Shown in pieces: positions 9,886 through 22,177 of a stretch of 64,000 nucleotides of DNA (position 1 is its first letter; every line of letters begins with the position of its first letter). A program made the translations under genes and the position numbers. Origin of the DNA: Selaginella tamariscina (Eukaryota > Streptophyta > Lycopodiopsida > Selaginellales > Selaginellaceae); NCBI GenBank assembly GCA_003024785.1, contig PUQB01000196.1, positions 62,001-126,000 of the forward strand, in the 5' to 3' direction. The notes below the pieces were generated by a model, which saw only the letters and a program-made list of their open reading frames with translations, was not told where the DNA came from and did no database searches.

Positions 9886-12093
9886 TGTGTAACTGCCATT
9901 TTATTCATGATGTATGTACAAATGAACTGCCCTGACTATCAAGGGACATTTAATCCAGCGCCCAGCTACGTCCCCATGCATGCGTGGCGTTGCCACCCTA
10001 GACTCCAGGTTGGCCGGTTTACATCCGCAAGGGTTAATTGGCTTGGTCATGATATCAGCTACCATTTCAACGTAGATCAGCAGCACCTCGTTTGCCAAGA
10101 CTTGTTCACGAATAAAGTGCATTATAATCTCAAAATGCTTAATCTCCCATGGAACTTCGGGTTCCTTGAAAGCTTGACTGCACTCTTATTGTCACAGAAG
10201 AATGTCACTAGCAATTACAACGGAACACATATTTGCTCCATAAAATCTTGTAACCACCTGGCTTCCTATGCTGCAGCTGTAACACCTATATACTCTGCCT
10301 CTGTGGATGAAAGTGCTTTGATGGCTTGTCTCTCAGATTACAAGTCTACCATCCAGGAAAAACAAGTATCCTTACGTTGATTTTATGGTGTCTTTATCCC
10401 CGGCCCAATTTGAGTCAGTGTAGCCAGCCAACTCTATCGCTCCTGACTGTTCTAGTCTACTACTAGAGTTCCCACTGCCTCTAAGCATATTGTTGTAGCA
10501 TAACTATAACATGTTGTGCCTCACAAGTACTAGTAGATCCACTTCATAGCACTCCAATGAACCTCACCAGAATTTTCAAGGAACTTTGACATAGCTCCCA
10601 TAACAAATGACAAGTTTGGTCTGGTACAAATGTTTGAATAAATTAAACAACCAATTGCTTGCCTTCTCCTCTGCACACATTGGACTTCGCTCCTGAGTAA
10701 GGATGATGTCAAACTCCATTGGAGTTGTCACATGGTTGGAGTCTTGCATGTTGAACTTGGTCTTGAACATAGTGAGCTTGAGAAAGATTAAGTATGCTAG
10801 CTTCTCTATTCCTGATAACCTGTATGCTGAGGCAGTAAGAGAGACTTTTCATTATTAAAATTTGAAACTGAGAAAGGAACTTGCGTTCAAAGTGGCTAAC
10901 AAGCGTAGTCTAGCTAGCAACAATAATATTATCGTCAACATACAAAGCCAAAATGATAAAGGCACCTCCCGAGCTGAAAATAACACGTTGCCATTTGCTA
11001 CAAGTTTCTTGAAACCAATGGACATAAAAAATTTGTCCACATGTTGACACCATGCTCCTGGCTTGGTACAACAAATCCTTCTGGCTGTGAGACATACACC
11101 TCCTTCTTCAACTCACCACAGAGAAAAGCCACTTCGATGTCGAATTGATGAACTTCTAGATTCCATCGGGCTGCAAGTCAAAGGATCAATCTTTTGCCAC
11201 TGATGAAAGGTGTCTAAATATTCCACGCCCGCTACTTGACTGAATCCATGGACCACGGAGCATGCTCTGTGTCACACCACAACTCCTATAGCGTCTAGTT
11301 TCCGCTTGAAAATTCAAACTTAGGGCAAATCCACCAGATCCCAAATGATGTAGAGACTTATATTCATCCTGCATAGTTGCTTACCACTGCTTTCCCTCTG
11401 CATATTGTAGAGTTGCTCTCATTAGATTGGCTCACTACCCTCTTGAGAGTCGGTTGTAACTCTAGATAAGTAGCTGACTTTCCCACTTCATATCACAACT
11501 CAATATGGTTTTTGGGAATGATCTGCTTTGAAGATTGCCCCACTTCCAGTGGAACTGCCTACTCAACTTGCTGCACCACTAGTGTGACTTACTGAGGCTG
11601 TCCTCTACGACTTCATCAAGCAAAACTTGAAGATCAAGGGATAGTCCGAAGATTGGAGTGCCGTTGTTGTTGCGGCTGACCACCTGGGCGATTCTGGCCC
11701 ATTTGTTGTGGCTGACCTTGCTGTTGCACGGCTGCCCTAGAATTGAAATTCTTCATCGTAAAAAAAACATAAGATGCACTTGATATGTTTTATAGTGATG
11801 TTTATACAAAGTATTTTCACCAAGCTTAACATCTCAACAGATTATGATTGCTTCGGTGGCCATGTTGTACAATCGATAGGCTTTAGTCTTGAGACTGTAG
11901 CCGACCATGATGCAGGGAATACTCTTCAGCTCTAGTTTCTGTGATCACCATCAGAAATCTTTGCATATGTAAGGCATTCAAAGACTTTGATATGCCTTAA
12001 AATAACATGCTTGCCTATCCAGAGCCTGTATGGAACATCTGACAGAGGTTGCGTTGGCACTCTATTGCGAATGTAGGTGGTAGTGTTGATAGT
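9886..12093 (-). mobile_element. Ty1/copia element C, integrase C-part to 3' LTR
   Basis: Minus-strand remnants in copia order: integrase C-part (about 12093-11935, with RNRVPTQPLSDVPYRLW), RT (about 11380-10880, with FDIEVAFL..GELKKEVYV and the catalytic LYVDDN at about 10930), connection segment (10770-10530), RNase H with ALSSTEAEYIGVTAAA (about 10320-10255), the C-terminal ADIMTKP near 10050, and a truncated 3' LTR (9886-10022). Frameshifts and stops break every domain. It supplies the RT part that element B has lost. The integrase end stops at a join with a plus-strand copia fragment. Confidence 0.88.
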
Positions 12094-12119
12094 GCAAGAT
12101 GGAGAGAAGTTTGTGGTCA

Positions 12120-12496
12120 TGGCAGTGTATCATCAACAAGGCCAAGGAACACTTGAACCAGCGATTTAGAATGACAGATTTAGGAGAGGTCACACAGATT
12201 CTTGGAATGGAGGTAAATAGAGATTTCATCGCAGGTACTTTGAAACTCACACAAACTCACATCTTTTCGAACAATTTAGAATGAATACATACAAGCCAAT
12301 GTCGACTCCGATGCTGAGCAACTATAAGCCAACTCTAGATGGAGAGCTCTTCTCAAATCCTTCCCTGTATCAATCACTAGTTGGGGGTCTACTTTACTTG
12401 GCTAAGAGCACTCACCTGGACATCTCCTTTGCGATTGGTGTACTTAGCCGGTACAACTCTGCACCTCAAAATGAGTTCTTCACTACAGTGCAATGA
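12120..12496 (+). mobile_element. Ty1/copia RT fragment, opposite orientation
   Basis: The plus strand encodes the end of a copia reverse transcriptase: RFRMTDLGEVTQILGMEV, then TLKLTQTHIFS, a frameshift, then SLVGGLLYLAKSTHLDISFA. It starts abruptly next to the minus-strand integrase remnant and ends at 12496, after which AT-rich spacer begins. It comes from a different copia copy, placed here by nested insertion or rearrangement; no LTR is visible beside it. Confidence 0.85.
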
Positions 12497-14110
12497 GGCG
12501 AAATCATTTCGATCGGCAACTCAAAATTAATATTTATCATAGTTAGTTAAGACTAATTTAATTGAATGGAATATGCTAATGGTTTTATGTTATAATTATT
12601 AATTAAATTCATTAACATATAATTTATATAGCCTAATATGTAAGTAAATTTAATAATAAATCACTATTTATAACTAATAATTCTTACATCTCGTTTAGCT
12701 ACTTTACTATTTACAAGGCACCAAAGATTTTGGACTGCTCTTTAGTTAAGGAACATAAACAAAATGATTCTTCAGGCCTTTTTAGATGTAGACTGAGCGG
12801 GAGATATCAGGTTTAAGGGGTTTAAAACGTTTCTAATGTAACCAAATTTGGCATATGACTAAGGAGTGTCTGACATCATATGACATGAGTGATTTCAAGG
12901 CTATGGAGGTTTCTTAATTAGAAATGCTTAAAAGGCCTTATTTTCTATATAAGATAAGATTGACCCTTTTGTTATATATCCAAGAAAAGTACAAGGTGAC
13001 TAAGTTAAAATAATGAGTGAGATGAGAATAGTATACAACTTCATTATCGATTGATTTAACCTGTAAATTAAATTTAAATGTATTAAACATGAATCAGATC
13101 AAAAAATTTAATAAAGATTATTAAAATATTAATTATATAAATAATTAAGTTAAACTTAATTATCTTGAATATGAATGGTTCGATTCTATGTTGGATATGA
13201 ATTAATTTCACAAACACAATCAGTGAAAACTATATTACATATATGATAGTAAGGAAGGCAGTAAAAATAATGACATTGAAATGAGAACATTACTTAGCAT
13301 GGATTAAAATCTTATATTCTTTATCTTGACATACTTAGGTAACACTGGAAGTGACTATTTTTAATATTAGAACTAACCTATAATTGCAATTATATATCTT
13401 TCAGTTTTAGCAATTCAGTTTTTATTGACAGACAAGATATTAATGTATAACATCAATTGATATAATGTATGTTATTTAGCACCACACGTATATACATACA
13501 TAAACATGGACACATGTTATACATCAGTGAATTGTGTATAAAATGTGTGTATACATATGAAATAATAAGTATGTGTTAATGATACCTGCATATGTGCATA
13601 CAAATATACATAGATAAGTTTTGTGTAGTATAAGTATATCTATATACATAAGCTAAAATGTTTTTTTTTTCCCTCTAAACCTTACAGAGTGTAGTTTTTG
13701 CATGGGACATTTTCTCTCCACTGTCATGTTAATATATCTTTAATTACCGATGATAATAATGCTATTTAATTATGCAAATTTACTTCTGATTTTAACTGAG
13801 ATTTATTAGTATGTTTATATCTTTGCCTAAATCATATGAAAAGAATACTGTTAGCATAAATCTATTAATTATCATTTATATTTTTAAGAACTGCATATAA
13901 GCTTATATATATAAAAACACCGTACACATTCACGTGTGTGTTAGAAAAGAATCTAAGGGGTTATCATCACAAAGTAGCTTATATCTTCATACAAGCCTTG
14001 CATCTGAATCAAAGCTGGTGTTTCCTTGATCTTCAAGCACTTCTTTATTGCTACGTGACAAATGCAGCAGGAATCTCTTTCTTTCACCCCAACCAAGAAA
14101 CGTATTTTCC
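12497..14110. other. AT-rich intergenic region
   Basis: No gene or recognisable repeat is supported. Runs of TA-rich and TATG/TACA-rich sequence lie at 13480-13650. The right end is the likely promoter of the thaumatin-like gene, with TATAAA at 14119-14124. Confidence 0.6.
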
Positions 14111-14118
14111 AACCTCTT

Positions 14119-14124
14119 TATAAA
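14119..14124 (+). promoter_or_regulatory. Candidate TATA box of the thaumatin-like gene
   Basis: TATAAA lies 29 bases before the ATG at 14153. The spacing is short for a TATA box to start codon, so either the leader is very short or the true start lies elsewhere. Confidence 0.3.
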
Positions 14125-14152
14125 CAGCCCCAACTCCCATTCGTAAGGTCCA

Positions 14153-14870
14153 ATGCCAAACACAGGAATGTTGCTTGTGTTGATCCTTGGACTTGTTCAG
14201 CAGGTTTTAATATAATTCATTACTTTGTAGCAATATTCAGTGTTTGATTGGATTGTGCGTGCGTGCGTGTGCGTGTGCGTGTGCGTGTGAGAGAGATGAT
14301 GAGTGGTTTATGCAGGGGTCCATGCTACAAAGATCAGACTTTATAACGGATGCCCTTTCACTGTTTGGCCTGCGTGGTTACCAAATGCTGATAAGCCTCA
14401 TCTTGAACCAGGTGGCACGCAGCTCAACCCATGGGAATCGTACGATGTGTATGCATCTACAAATTGGGCTGGACGATTCTGGGGAAGGACAAAATGTCGT
14501 TTCGGTGTCTCGTCCCCTGGTAAGTAAATAAGATATATATGAGCAAGCAGCAATACCTGTTTTATGTAACAGGATGTGAGACAGGCGATTGTAATGGTAA
14601 ACTGCACTGCAACACTTCTGGACAAACTCCTGCTACAATTGTACAGTTTGCATTCACACGAACAATGTGGACAGCTACAGCGTCTCCGTTGTAGACGGAT
14701 ATAACCTGCCAATAAGAGTGTCAACAAGCCACCCTAGATGCGAAGTTGCTGGTTGCAACAATGACGTCAACATCAACTGCCCCGCTGAACTTGCGGTCCG
14801 TAATACAGATGGATACGTTATTGCTTGCAAGTGCTTGCTTAGCCTTCAATGAAGATAAGTAAGCAAAATG

Positions 14871-14904
<34 letters not shown>

Positions 14905-15170
14905 ATTTATTTGTTTGTTTATTTTTCAGATACTGCTGTAGCAATGAGTTTGATAATCCAAGGTGTCCAACCAACTTCTATGCTGACAAGTTCAAGGATT
15001 CTTGCCCTGCTGCTGCAACTTATAAGTATGATAAGATAAAATCAAGCTTTACATGTGCATCGGGAACGGACTTCACGGTTACATTCTGTCCGGTGCTACT
15101 GCAGGCTCTGCCGCTAGCCTGCTTGATCTCAAGGTCTTTGAAGACATATAAAACTATGTTTATTAAATAA
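14153..15170 (+). CDS. Thaumatin-like protein (PR-5 family), frame broken
   Basis: Spliced segments 14316-14519, 14573-14858 and 14930-15170 encode a PR-5 type secreted protein: IRLYNGCPFTVWPAW near the start, ETGDCNGKLHC, SVVDGYNLP, INCPAELAV, and the C-terminal YCCSNEF...CPTNF and FTCASGTDFTVTFCP. Cys-rich spacing and length match thaumatin-like proteins, which act in the apoplast against fungi or on glucans. A possible signal-peptide exon starts at 14153 (MPNTGMLLVLILGLVQQ), but its phase does not fit the next exon, so the 5' end is uncertain. Two 1-nt frameshifts occur inside the second of the three segments: near 14660, between VQFAF and NNVD, and near 14840, before CLAFNED. The last intron holds (TC)n(AC)n. 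The family call is firm; integrity is doubtful. Confidence 0.85.
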
Positions 15171-15260
15171 CTGGTTAAATAAACAAACTTGACTATGGAT
15201 CATGGCTGTTATTGCATCTTATCAAACATGTTTGCAGGAGAAAACTACACACACTTGTCA

Positions 15261-15316
<56 letters not shown>
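15261..15316. repeat. Microsatellite (TA)n(GA)n
   Basis: An uninterrupted AT tract runs directly into an AG tract, downstream of the thaumatin-like gene. Confidence 0.95.
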
Positions 15317-15319
<3 letters not shown>

Positions 15320-15405
15320 CCTTTTTAAACAAACTTCATTACAAGAAAGTATATCTGAACAAGCAGTGGTTAAATAGAAACTCTTGCCTTACAATTACCT
15401 CCATT

Positions 15406-16292
<887 letters not shown>

Positions 16293-16644
16293 AGCTCAGT
16301 GTATCAAGCGAACCCTAGCACAAAACCTAAACTTAACCCACATTATTAAACATATATAGTATGTGTAGAAAGAGGAATATACCTTGATAATGGATCCGAT
16401 GGTATAGCTCTGCCTGTCCCGAGAGAGAACGCCCAAATATGATACAATCACTCTTGGACGCGTGTGAAATACATTCTTAAGCAATACAACAATATACATA
16501 GAAGAACACGCTTATCTGAAGCGCACGTACATACAGTATCTGTGGACGGCTTTGGAAGCACTGTAGCCAGCAGTGTCTGAAGAGCTGAGTACTGGACATA
16601 TAGCTTCTTATATATCATTCTTGAAGCACATTTTTTATCACAAG
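16293..16644. other. Spacer between RPB6 and NAA38
   Basis: About 350 bp containing the 3' end of the NAA38 transcript and the RPB6 promoter/leader on the minus strand. No additional gene is supported. Confidence 0.5.
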
Positions 16645-16985
16645 CTAACAATAAAATAATGTAACTGAGCTGTGAATTATGCAAATTAAACTAATACATT
16701 TAGTTAAGAGAGAGTAAGGAGAAACGCTCGTCCAGGAGCATTCTACATGGCAGGAGACACGGCAATGTGTGGGAATGAGGACCAGGCCGAGCTGCCGAGG
16801 CTCTGTATTCCTCGGCACTTGGCGATACTCTGTAGTATCGTACAGTATGATGTTGCCCTGCTTGTCTAGACAGTGAAATTTACCCACAAACACTCGCCCA
16901 TCTGAAACTCCGATGCGCATGTTCCTGTACAGCAGCTTGCGCCCCTCTTCGGGATCGTCTTCTCCTTCTGATCTCCCCCCTCCAT
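16645..16985 (-). CDS. NAA38: NAA38/LSMD1, LSM-domain subunit of the NatC acetyltransferase
   Basis: The open frame from 16920 shows an Sm-like fold: RIGVSDGRVFVGKFHCLDKQ (Sm1), GNIILYDTTEYR, then RQLGLVLIPTHCRVSCHVEC (Sm2). This is the plant NAA38/LSMD1 pattern; upstream, RKLLYRNM fits the same family. NatC acetylates N-terminal Met followed by a hydrophobic residue. The natural start appears to be the ATG at 16985-16983, which is out of frame by one base because of a run of six G (minus strand, 16979-16974); a seventh G would join it to the LSM frame. The upstream sequence TTTTTAG next to the start may be a splice acceptor, so a leader exon further right is possible. Confidence 0.85.
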
Positions 16986-16989
16986 CGCC

Positions 16990-18030
16990 AAAAACCCTAA
17001 AAATACAGGGGAGGCAAATCTTATTTATTTTTAACTTATATCTTCCAATTTAATAAACGCTTGCTGAATGAATTACATATATTAAATATAATGCCTTTGA
17101 AAATAAATTATTAATTAATATATTTTTAAAATATAGTTATTGCTTATCAACGGTTGTAAAAAGTTTGATCTCTCAACTTTAAATTCTTTTAAATTCAGGT
17201 TAATCTTAAAACTTAAATTTACACCGTAGAGTTTGCAAATGTATATAATTTCATAAGATTAATTTTTAAATAAAATATATAAAGACATACATGTATATGC
17301 GTATAACACAAGTAGTGATCTGAACTCAATGTGTAAGTGTTAATAGTTGCATGTGTGCCACTGTATTAAGGGACTCACACACACACACACCACACACACA
17401 CACAAACACACACACACATATATATATATATTATATATATATAAAGATAAGGGTTTAAATCAATAAAATATCTTAAGTATGTCATCAGTGAAGAATTTGG
17501 GTATTTTCCGCATTTTTTTTTTTTTCATTTATCCCTTTTTTTTCTTTTGGTTTCTTATCACGGTGGTGGATATGGAAATTTTACATGTCTTAAAAGTTGT
17601 GCACACCAAACTTTTATAACATTTATAAGTACAAGTCATTTTACTTTTACCTTCGTATTTTACTTTGTCTTTTATAAATTCATAAATTCATAAGTTCATC
17701 CTAAACTTTTGAAAATGATTCAAAATATAATATTTACTATTGATTATATCATTTTTTAATAGTTTTTAACATTAAAATTTAACAAAATAAAATACATTTA
17801 TCTAAGTATTTCAAACTAGATATTTATTAAGATTAAAGATTTAAATAATACTTCTTAACAATTGTATATAATATAATTTAATTGTTGAGTTTATTATAGA
17901 ATTGAGCATTGATCTAACTCAATGAGTATTAAAGCCAATTAAACTTGATACAATATGGTAAATCATATAATTTAAATTGATTAAATTTATTTGTGTTTTC
18001 TTTCTTACTATATTAGAGAAAATTTGCATT
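16990..18030. other. AT-rich intergenic region with (CA)n(TA)n microsatellite
   Basis: No gene is seen. A (CA)n tract followed by (TA)n occupies about 17376-17442. T-rich and AT-rich sequence continues up to the retroelement insertion. Confidence 0.6.
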
Positions 18031-18035
18031 GTCTT
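18031..18035. repeat. Target-site duplication, left (GTCTT)
   Basis: GTCTT here and at 22717-22721 flank the Ty3 element exactly, a 5-bp duplication as expected from retroviral-type integrase. Confidence 0.85.
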
Positions 18036-18591
18036 TATCACAACCCGATACAGGATACAGGATTTCCGGATACAGGATACAGGATGCAGGATTTCGGATA
18101 CAGGATACGGGTTACAGGATATGCCTGCAGGATATTCCTACAGGATATACCTATAGGATATTCCTATAGGATATGCCTATAGGATATGCTACAGGATATG
18201 CCTAGAGGATAAGGGACACTATTCTTAGCTCATGACTAGATTAGACTCATGACTAGATTAGCTTGGAGTTGTGAGCATAAAAGCTCCGACCTAATTGTTG
18301 TACAATCAGTTACTATCAACACCAGTCATTCTACGATTATTCTTGTTCTTGTTCTTGTCTTACTCTTTGCCTCCTGCTCCTGTCTTGCTCTTGGATCCTG
18401 TCTAGTTCCTATCTTGTTCCTGGATCCTGTCCTGCTTTCCTGTCTTGCTCCGGATCCTATCCTGATCCTGTCCTGCTCCTGGATCCGTCTGTTCCTGTTC
18501 CTAGTTCCTGTCCTCTCGGTCCTGTTCCTGAGTCAAGCCTTCCTGTTCTCGGAATCCTACTCTTTCCTGGTTCCTGGATCGTGGCTTGACA
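18036..18591 (+). repeat. 5' LTR of the chromovirus
   Basis: 556 bp, closely similar to 22178-22716. Its first 180 bases are built of short repeats of AGGATA type (18042-18212). The second half is pyrimidine-rich with recurring TCCTGGATCC and TCCTGTCCTG blocks. Confidence 0.92.
18100..18212. repeat. Palindromic short repeats in the LTR (CCTATAGGATAT family)
   Basis: Successive units of about 12-14 bp of the form AGGATATnCCTA overlap to give repeated CCTATAGG and CCTGCAGG palindromes. The same array occurs at 22245-22340 in the 3' LTR. Their position in U3, ahead of where transcription should start, suggests a regulatory array; that is inference. Confidence 0.75.
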
Positions 18592-18689
18592 GTTTGATAG
18601 TAACTGCTTTCATAGCTCTTCGTTTCCAGCTACTTTTTTTTCCTTGATTCTTTTCCTTCGTTTTTCTCCTTTCTTTCTTTCATAAGATC

Positions 18690-19620
18690 ATGGCTGATTT
18701 TGAGCACTTTCAACGCGAGCACCAAATGTTGCTTCATGAGCTGGCCACTTTGCGCCAAGTGGTCACCGATCTGCAAGGCTCCACCCATGCGGCACATGCA
18801 GCTGCTGATGCATCCTCCAAGGCTGCTGCGCAGGCTCTCTCTCAGGCATCGGTGGTTCCTTCTTCATCGAACTTTTCTCCGGAGCCGAAGATCAGCATGC
18901 CAGAGAAGTTCAGTGGCAACCGTGCCGATTTCCAAGGTTTCCTGAATCAGATCCGGCTCTTGATCCGCATGCAACCACGCCGCTACTCGACGGATGCACA
19001 AAAGGTTGGCCTTTTGGCATCCTTACTAAGTGGATCTCCACGAGCTTGGGTTGCTCCCTTGCTGGAGCGTGACGACCCATTGATGGAGGACTTTGAAGGT
19101 TTCGTGGCTGCCTTTGAAGCCTGTTTTGGAGATCCTGATAAGTACCGTTCTGCATGCACCAAAGTTACGGAGGCTCACACAAGGATCCAGGACCAGCTTC
19201 AGTTTTGCATCCGAATTCCAGCAATTGTGCACAAACATTCCATGGGACGAGACTGCATTGATCGAACACTTTCGTTTTGGGCTGAGGGATGATGTGAAGG
19301 ACCTTCTCCTTACATTACCGGATGCTCAAACGTTAGCGGAGATCATGCAACAGGCCGTTCGCTGCGACAACCATTTGTTCGAGCACCGTCAGGAAAAATT
19401 TCGTCAGCAGTTCCTGCCAACGAATCCTGTAGCCGTAGCACATGTTCCTACGACACCTTCTGGAGCAGTTCCTATGGAGGTTAACAAATCCAAGCGTGGG
19501 CCCACTTTCAACTGCTGAGAAGCAACGTCATCAGGGTGAGAACCTATGCTTGTATTGTGGTGCAGTAGGATACAAGGTGGCTGAATGTCCTAATAAAGCC
19601 AGAACGTTTAAGGACGCGTG
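18690..19620 (+). pseudogene. Chromovirus gag (capsid and zinc knuckle), frameshifted
   Basis: The first frame (18690-19292) starts MADFEHFQREHQMLLHELA with a coiled-coil-like beginning and the capsid core ISMPEKFSGNRADFQGFLNQ. A frameshift near 19150 moves the remainder to another frame that continues to 19518 (EFQQLCTNIPWDETALIEHF and following). A further shift leads to a knuckle [14 protein letters not shown] near 19548-19590, in which the usual His of CCHC is Tyr. Function in life would be particle assembly. Confidence 0.85.
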
Positions 19621-20608
19621 AAGCCGAAGCTGAAGTTCAGTCGGAAAACTTCAATGTCCACTGCTTTTCGTACAAGGTATGGACACTTCGAGTATACGTA
19701 ATGCCCTTCGGCCTTACCAATGCCCCAGCCGTGTTCCAACACATGGTGAACGACATCTTTCGTGACTTCTTGGACCAGTTCGTGGTGATCTACCTCGACG
19801 ACATCTTGATTTTCTCCAAGGACCAGGCGGCACATGACAAGCATGTACGATTGGTTCTACAGCAACTTCGCGAGCATGGCCTGTATGCGAAGTTGGAGAA
19901 GTGCTTTTTCGATAGGGATTCTGTGGAGTTCTTGGGCTACATCGTCTGGGCCTCTCCACTCCACGATGGTTTCACCTTGTGCATGTCCATGGAAACACCA
20001 GCAGGAGAGATGTACAATGTTTCCTTGGCTTTGCAAACTTCTACAGGCGGTTCATACAGGACTTCTCCAAGCGTTACTTCCACTCACGGACTCACCAAGC
20101 GCACAGAGGTTTTCTCTTGGTCCGACAAGGCGGAACATGCATTCACAACACTCAAGGACACCTTCACGACAGCTCCGATTTTAGCACATCCTGATCCTTC
20201 TCGTCCTTTCTTGTTGAAGCAGATGCCTCGGATTTTGCAGTAGGATCCGTCCTATCGCAAGTTGGAGAGGACAAGTTGCTTCATCCTGTAGCTTTTCACT
20301 CTAAATTCCTGTCGGCGGAGATCAATTACGAGATTCATGACAAGGAACTCAAGGCCATTGTGGATTCGTTTGAGGAGTGGCGGCATTTCCTGGAAGGTGC
20401 TGCACATCCTGTACAAGTTCTTACGGATCACAAGAACCTGGAGTACTTTCAAACGGCTCGAGTTCTCAGTCGGCGACAGGCTAGGTGGGCGGAGTTCCTA
20501 TCACGTTTTGACTTCGTCATCGTCTACAGGCCCGGTTTTCGGAATGGCAAGGCGGACGCATTGTCTAGGCGCTTACCTTGCACCAAGCCCGGGCGATCCT
20601 GCATTTGA
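19620..20608 (+). pseudogene. Chromovirus RT (C-half) and RNase H, frameshifted
   Basis: The sequence picks up RT in its middle ([12 protein letters not shown] then [20 protein letters not shown]) and carries the active-site [11 protein letters not shown]. Protease and the first RT motifs are absent upstream. Thumb and connection sit in shifted frames ([17 protein letters not shown] at about 20018). RNase H is open from 20276: [24 protein letters not shown], and it ends with GKADALSRR. At least three frame changes occur in about 900 bases. Confidence 0.88.
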
Positions 20609-22166
20609 CTGTCAAAGGCAAGTGTTGTTGGGTCCTGATCGATTCCGGCTTGCGGCACTGCAGGTTCATCAGGCTCCAGCAAATTCAACACTCCTACAGG
20701 ACGTCCGTTCGCAGTTGGCTACAGACGACTTGGCAAAGAATGTGTTCTCACACATTCATCCTGACGTTGCAAGTTCCTCTTCCTCCAGTTCCCGTCCAGA
20801 CTACAACCTGTTCACCATACAGGATGGACTCCTGTACCGGGAAGGTCTCCTGTACGTTCCTGTTGGTGTTTGCAGGACTCGTGTGGTACAGGATTGTCAT
20901 GATACCCGGCTACAGGACATTTTGGTGTGGCCAAGACAGTTGAGTTGGTGACTCGCAACTATTGGTGGCCTGGGTTGCGGGGTTTTGTGGAAAGGTTTGT
21001 ACGGAGTTGTGACACCTGCAACAGGTCGAAGATGCCACGTCATGCACCCTCTGGTCTTCTTCGTCCTCTTCCTGTTCCTTCTGCTCCTTGGAGATCCATT
21101 TCTATGGATTTCCTCACAGATCTTCCTCCTTCTCGTGGATTCGATGCAGTTTTGTGGTGGTTGACCGTTTCACCAAGCAGGCTCATTTCCTACCCTGCAA
21201 CAAGACAGCTACAGGTCAGACAACTGCCGAGTTGGTGATCCGTGAGGTGTTCCGACATCATGGTCTTCCTGAGAGCATTGTTTCCGATCGAGGTCCACAA
21301 TTCATGTCCAAGTTTTGGCGAGAGCTTCTTCGGAGTCTACAGGTTAAAGCGGATCTTTCTTCAGGATATCACCCGCAAACTGATGGGCAGTCAGAACGCA
21401 CAATTCAGACCTTGGAGCAATATCTTCGTTGCTTCATCAGTTACCAACAGGATAACTGGTTGGACCTTCTTCCTATGGCGGAGTTTGCCTACAACAACTC
21501 CATTCACGCATCTACAGGCCAGACACCTTTCTTTGCTCTTACAGGCCACCATCCACGTTTTGACTTTGCTCCTGCTTCTCCTTCTTCCGCTCCTGCAGTA
21601 CAGGATCGTCTTCAGCATCTTCGGCAGGTACAGGATGATCTCCAGGTTCACCTTCAGCAGGCACAGGAACGGTACAAGCATCATGCTGATGCTCACCGCA
21701 ACCTGCATACAAGATTGGTGATCTCGTGTGGCTTCTTCGTCGACACATTCGCACCAACAGGCCTTCTTCTAAGTTGGATTTTCAACGATTGGGCCCTTAC
21801 AGGATCGTGGCGGAGGTAAATCCTGTAGCTTTCCGACTCGAGTTACCATCCACGGTGAAACTTCATCCTGTGTTTCACACCTCCTTGTTGGAGCCGTATC
21901 ATCCTTCTTCTCTTCCTGGTCGTGCTTCTTCTCCTCCCCCTCCTGTGGTCATTGCTGGTGAACCTGAGTACGAAGTTGCAGCCATCCTTGATTCTCGTCT
22001 TCATCGCCGCCAACTTCAATACTTGGTGGATTGGAAAGGTTATTTGCCTACCGATCGCACTTGGGAACCTGCATCCAACTTACTCCATGCTTCTTCCAAA
22101 GTTGCTGCCTTCCATCGGCATTATCCTGCTAAACCAGGTCCTAAGACTCGTGGAACTCGTCCTTAG
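20590..22166 (+). pseudogene. Chromovirus integrase with C-terminal chromodomain
   Basis: A zinc-binding region (YWWPGLRGFVERFV..CDTCNRSK, about 20960-21030) precedes the catalytic core: MDFLTDLP, VVVDRFTKQAHFLPC, SDRGPQFMSKFW, YHPQTDGQSERTIQ with the DD35E carboxylates visible. From 21726 a GPYRIVAEV / LHPVFHTSLLEPY segment leads to the chromodomain (about 21960-22110: YEVAAILDSR, YLVDWKGY, RTWEPASNL). Chromodomains in this clade bind modified histone H3 and direct insertion to heterochromatin. Frame changes near 20930, 21150 and 21720. Confidence 0.9.
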
Positions 22167-22177
22167 GGAGGAGGTGC

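Larger units (their letters stand above)
1..10490. repeat. Tandem duplication, period about 5.45 kb
   Basis: Position 1 onward matches position 5463 onward, and the match can be followed block by block to about 5097 versus 10488. Each unit holds the same succession: copia integrase and gag remnants, leader, copia 5' LTR, an AT-rich spacer, the endonuclease gene, a copia 3' LTR and copia RNase H. The left unit is cut by the window edge. Units differ by scattered substitutions and short indels. Between about 5100 and 5460 the left unit holds copia integrase sequence that in the right unit lies about 1.6 kb further away, so the left copia has an internal deletion. Seen directly by aligning the two halves by eye. 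Confidence 0.93.

Noticed and set aside
9862..10380. Open frame of 172 codons on the plus strand
   Set aside because: It is the antisense of the copia RNase H and C-terminal pol region; the minus strand reads ALSSTEAEYIG and ADIMTKP.
18249..18647. Leu/Pro/Ser-rich open frame in the chromovirus LTR (and 22375-22731)
   Set aside because: It arises from pyrimidine-rich LTR repeats and crosses the LTR end; no domain.
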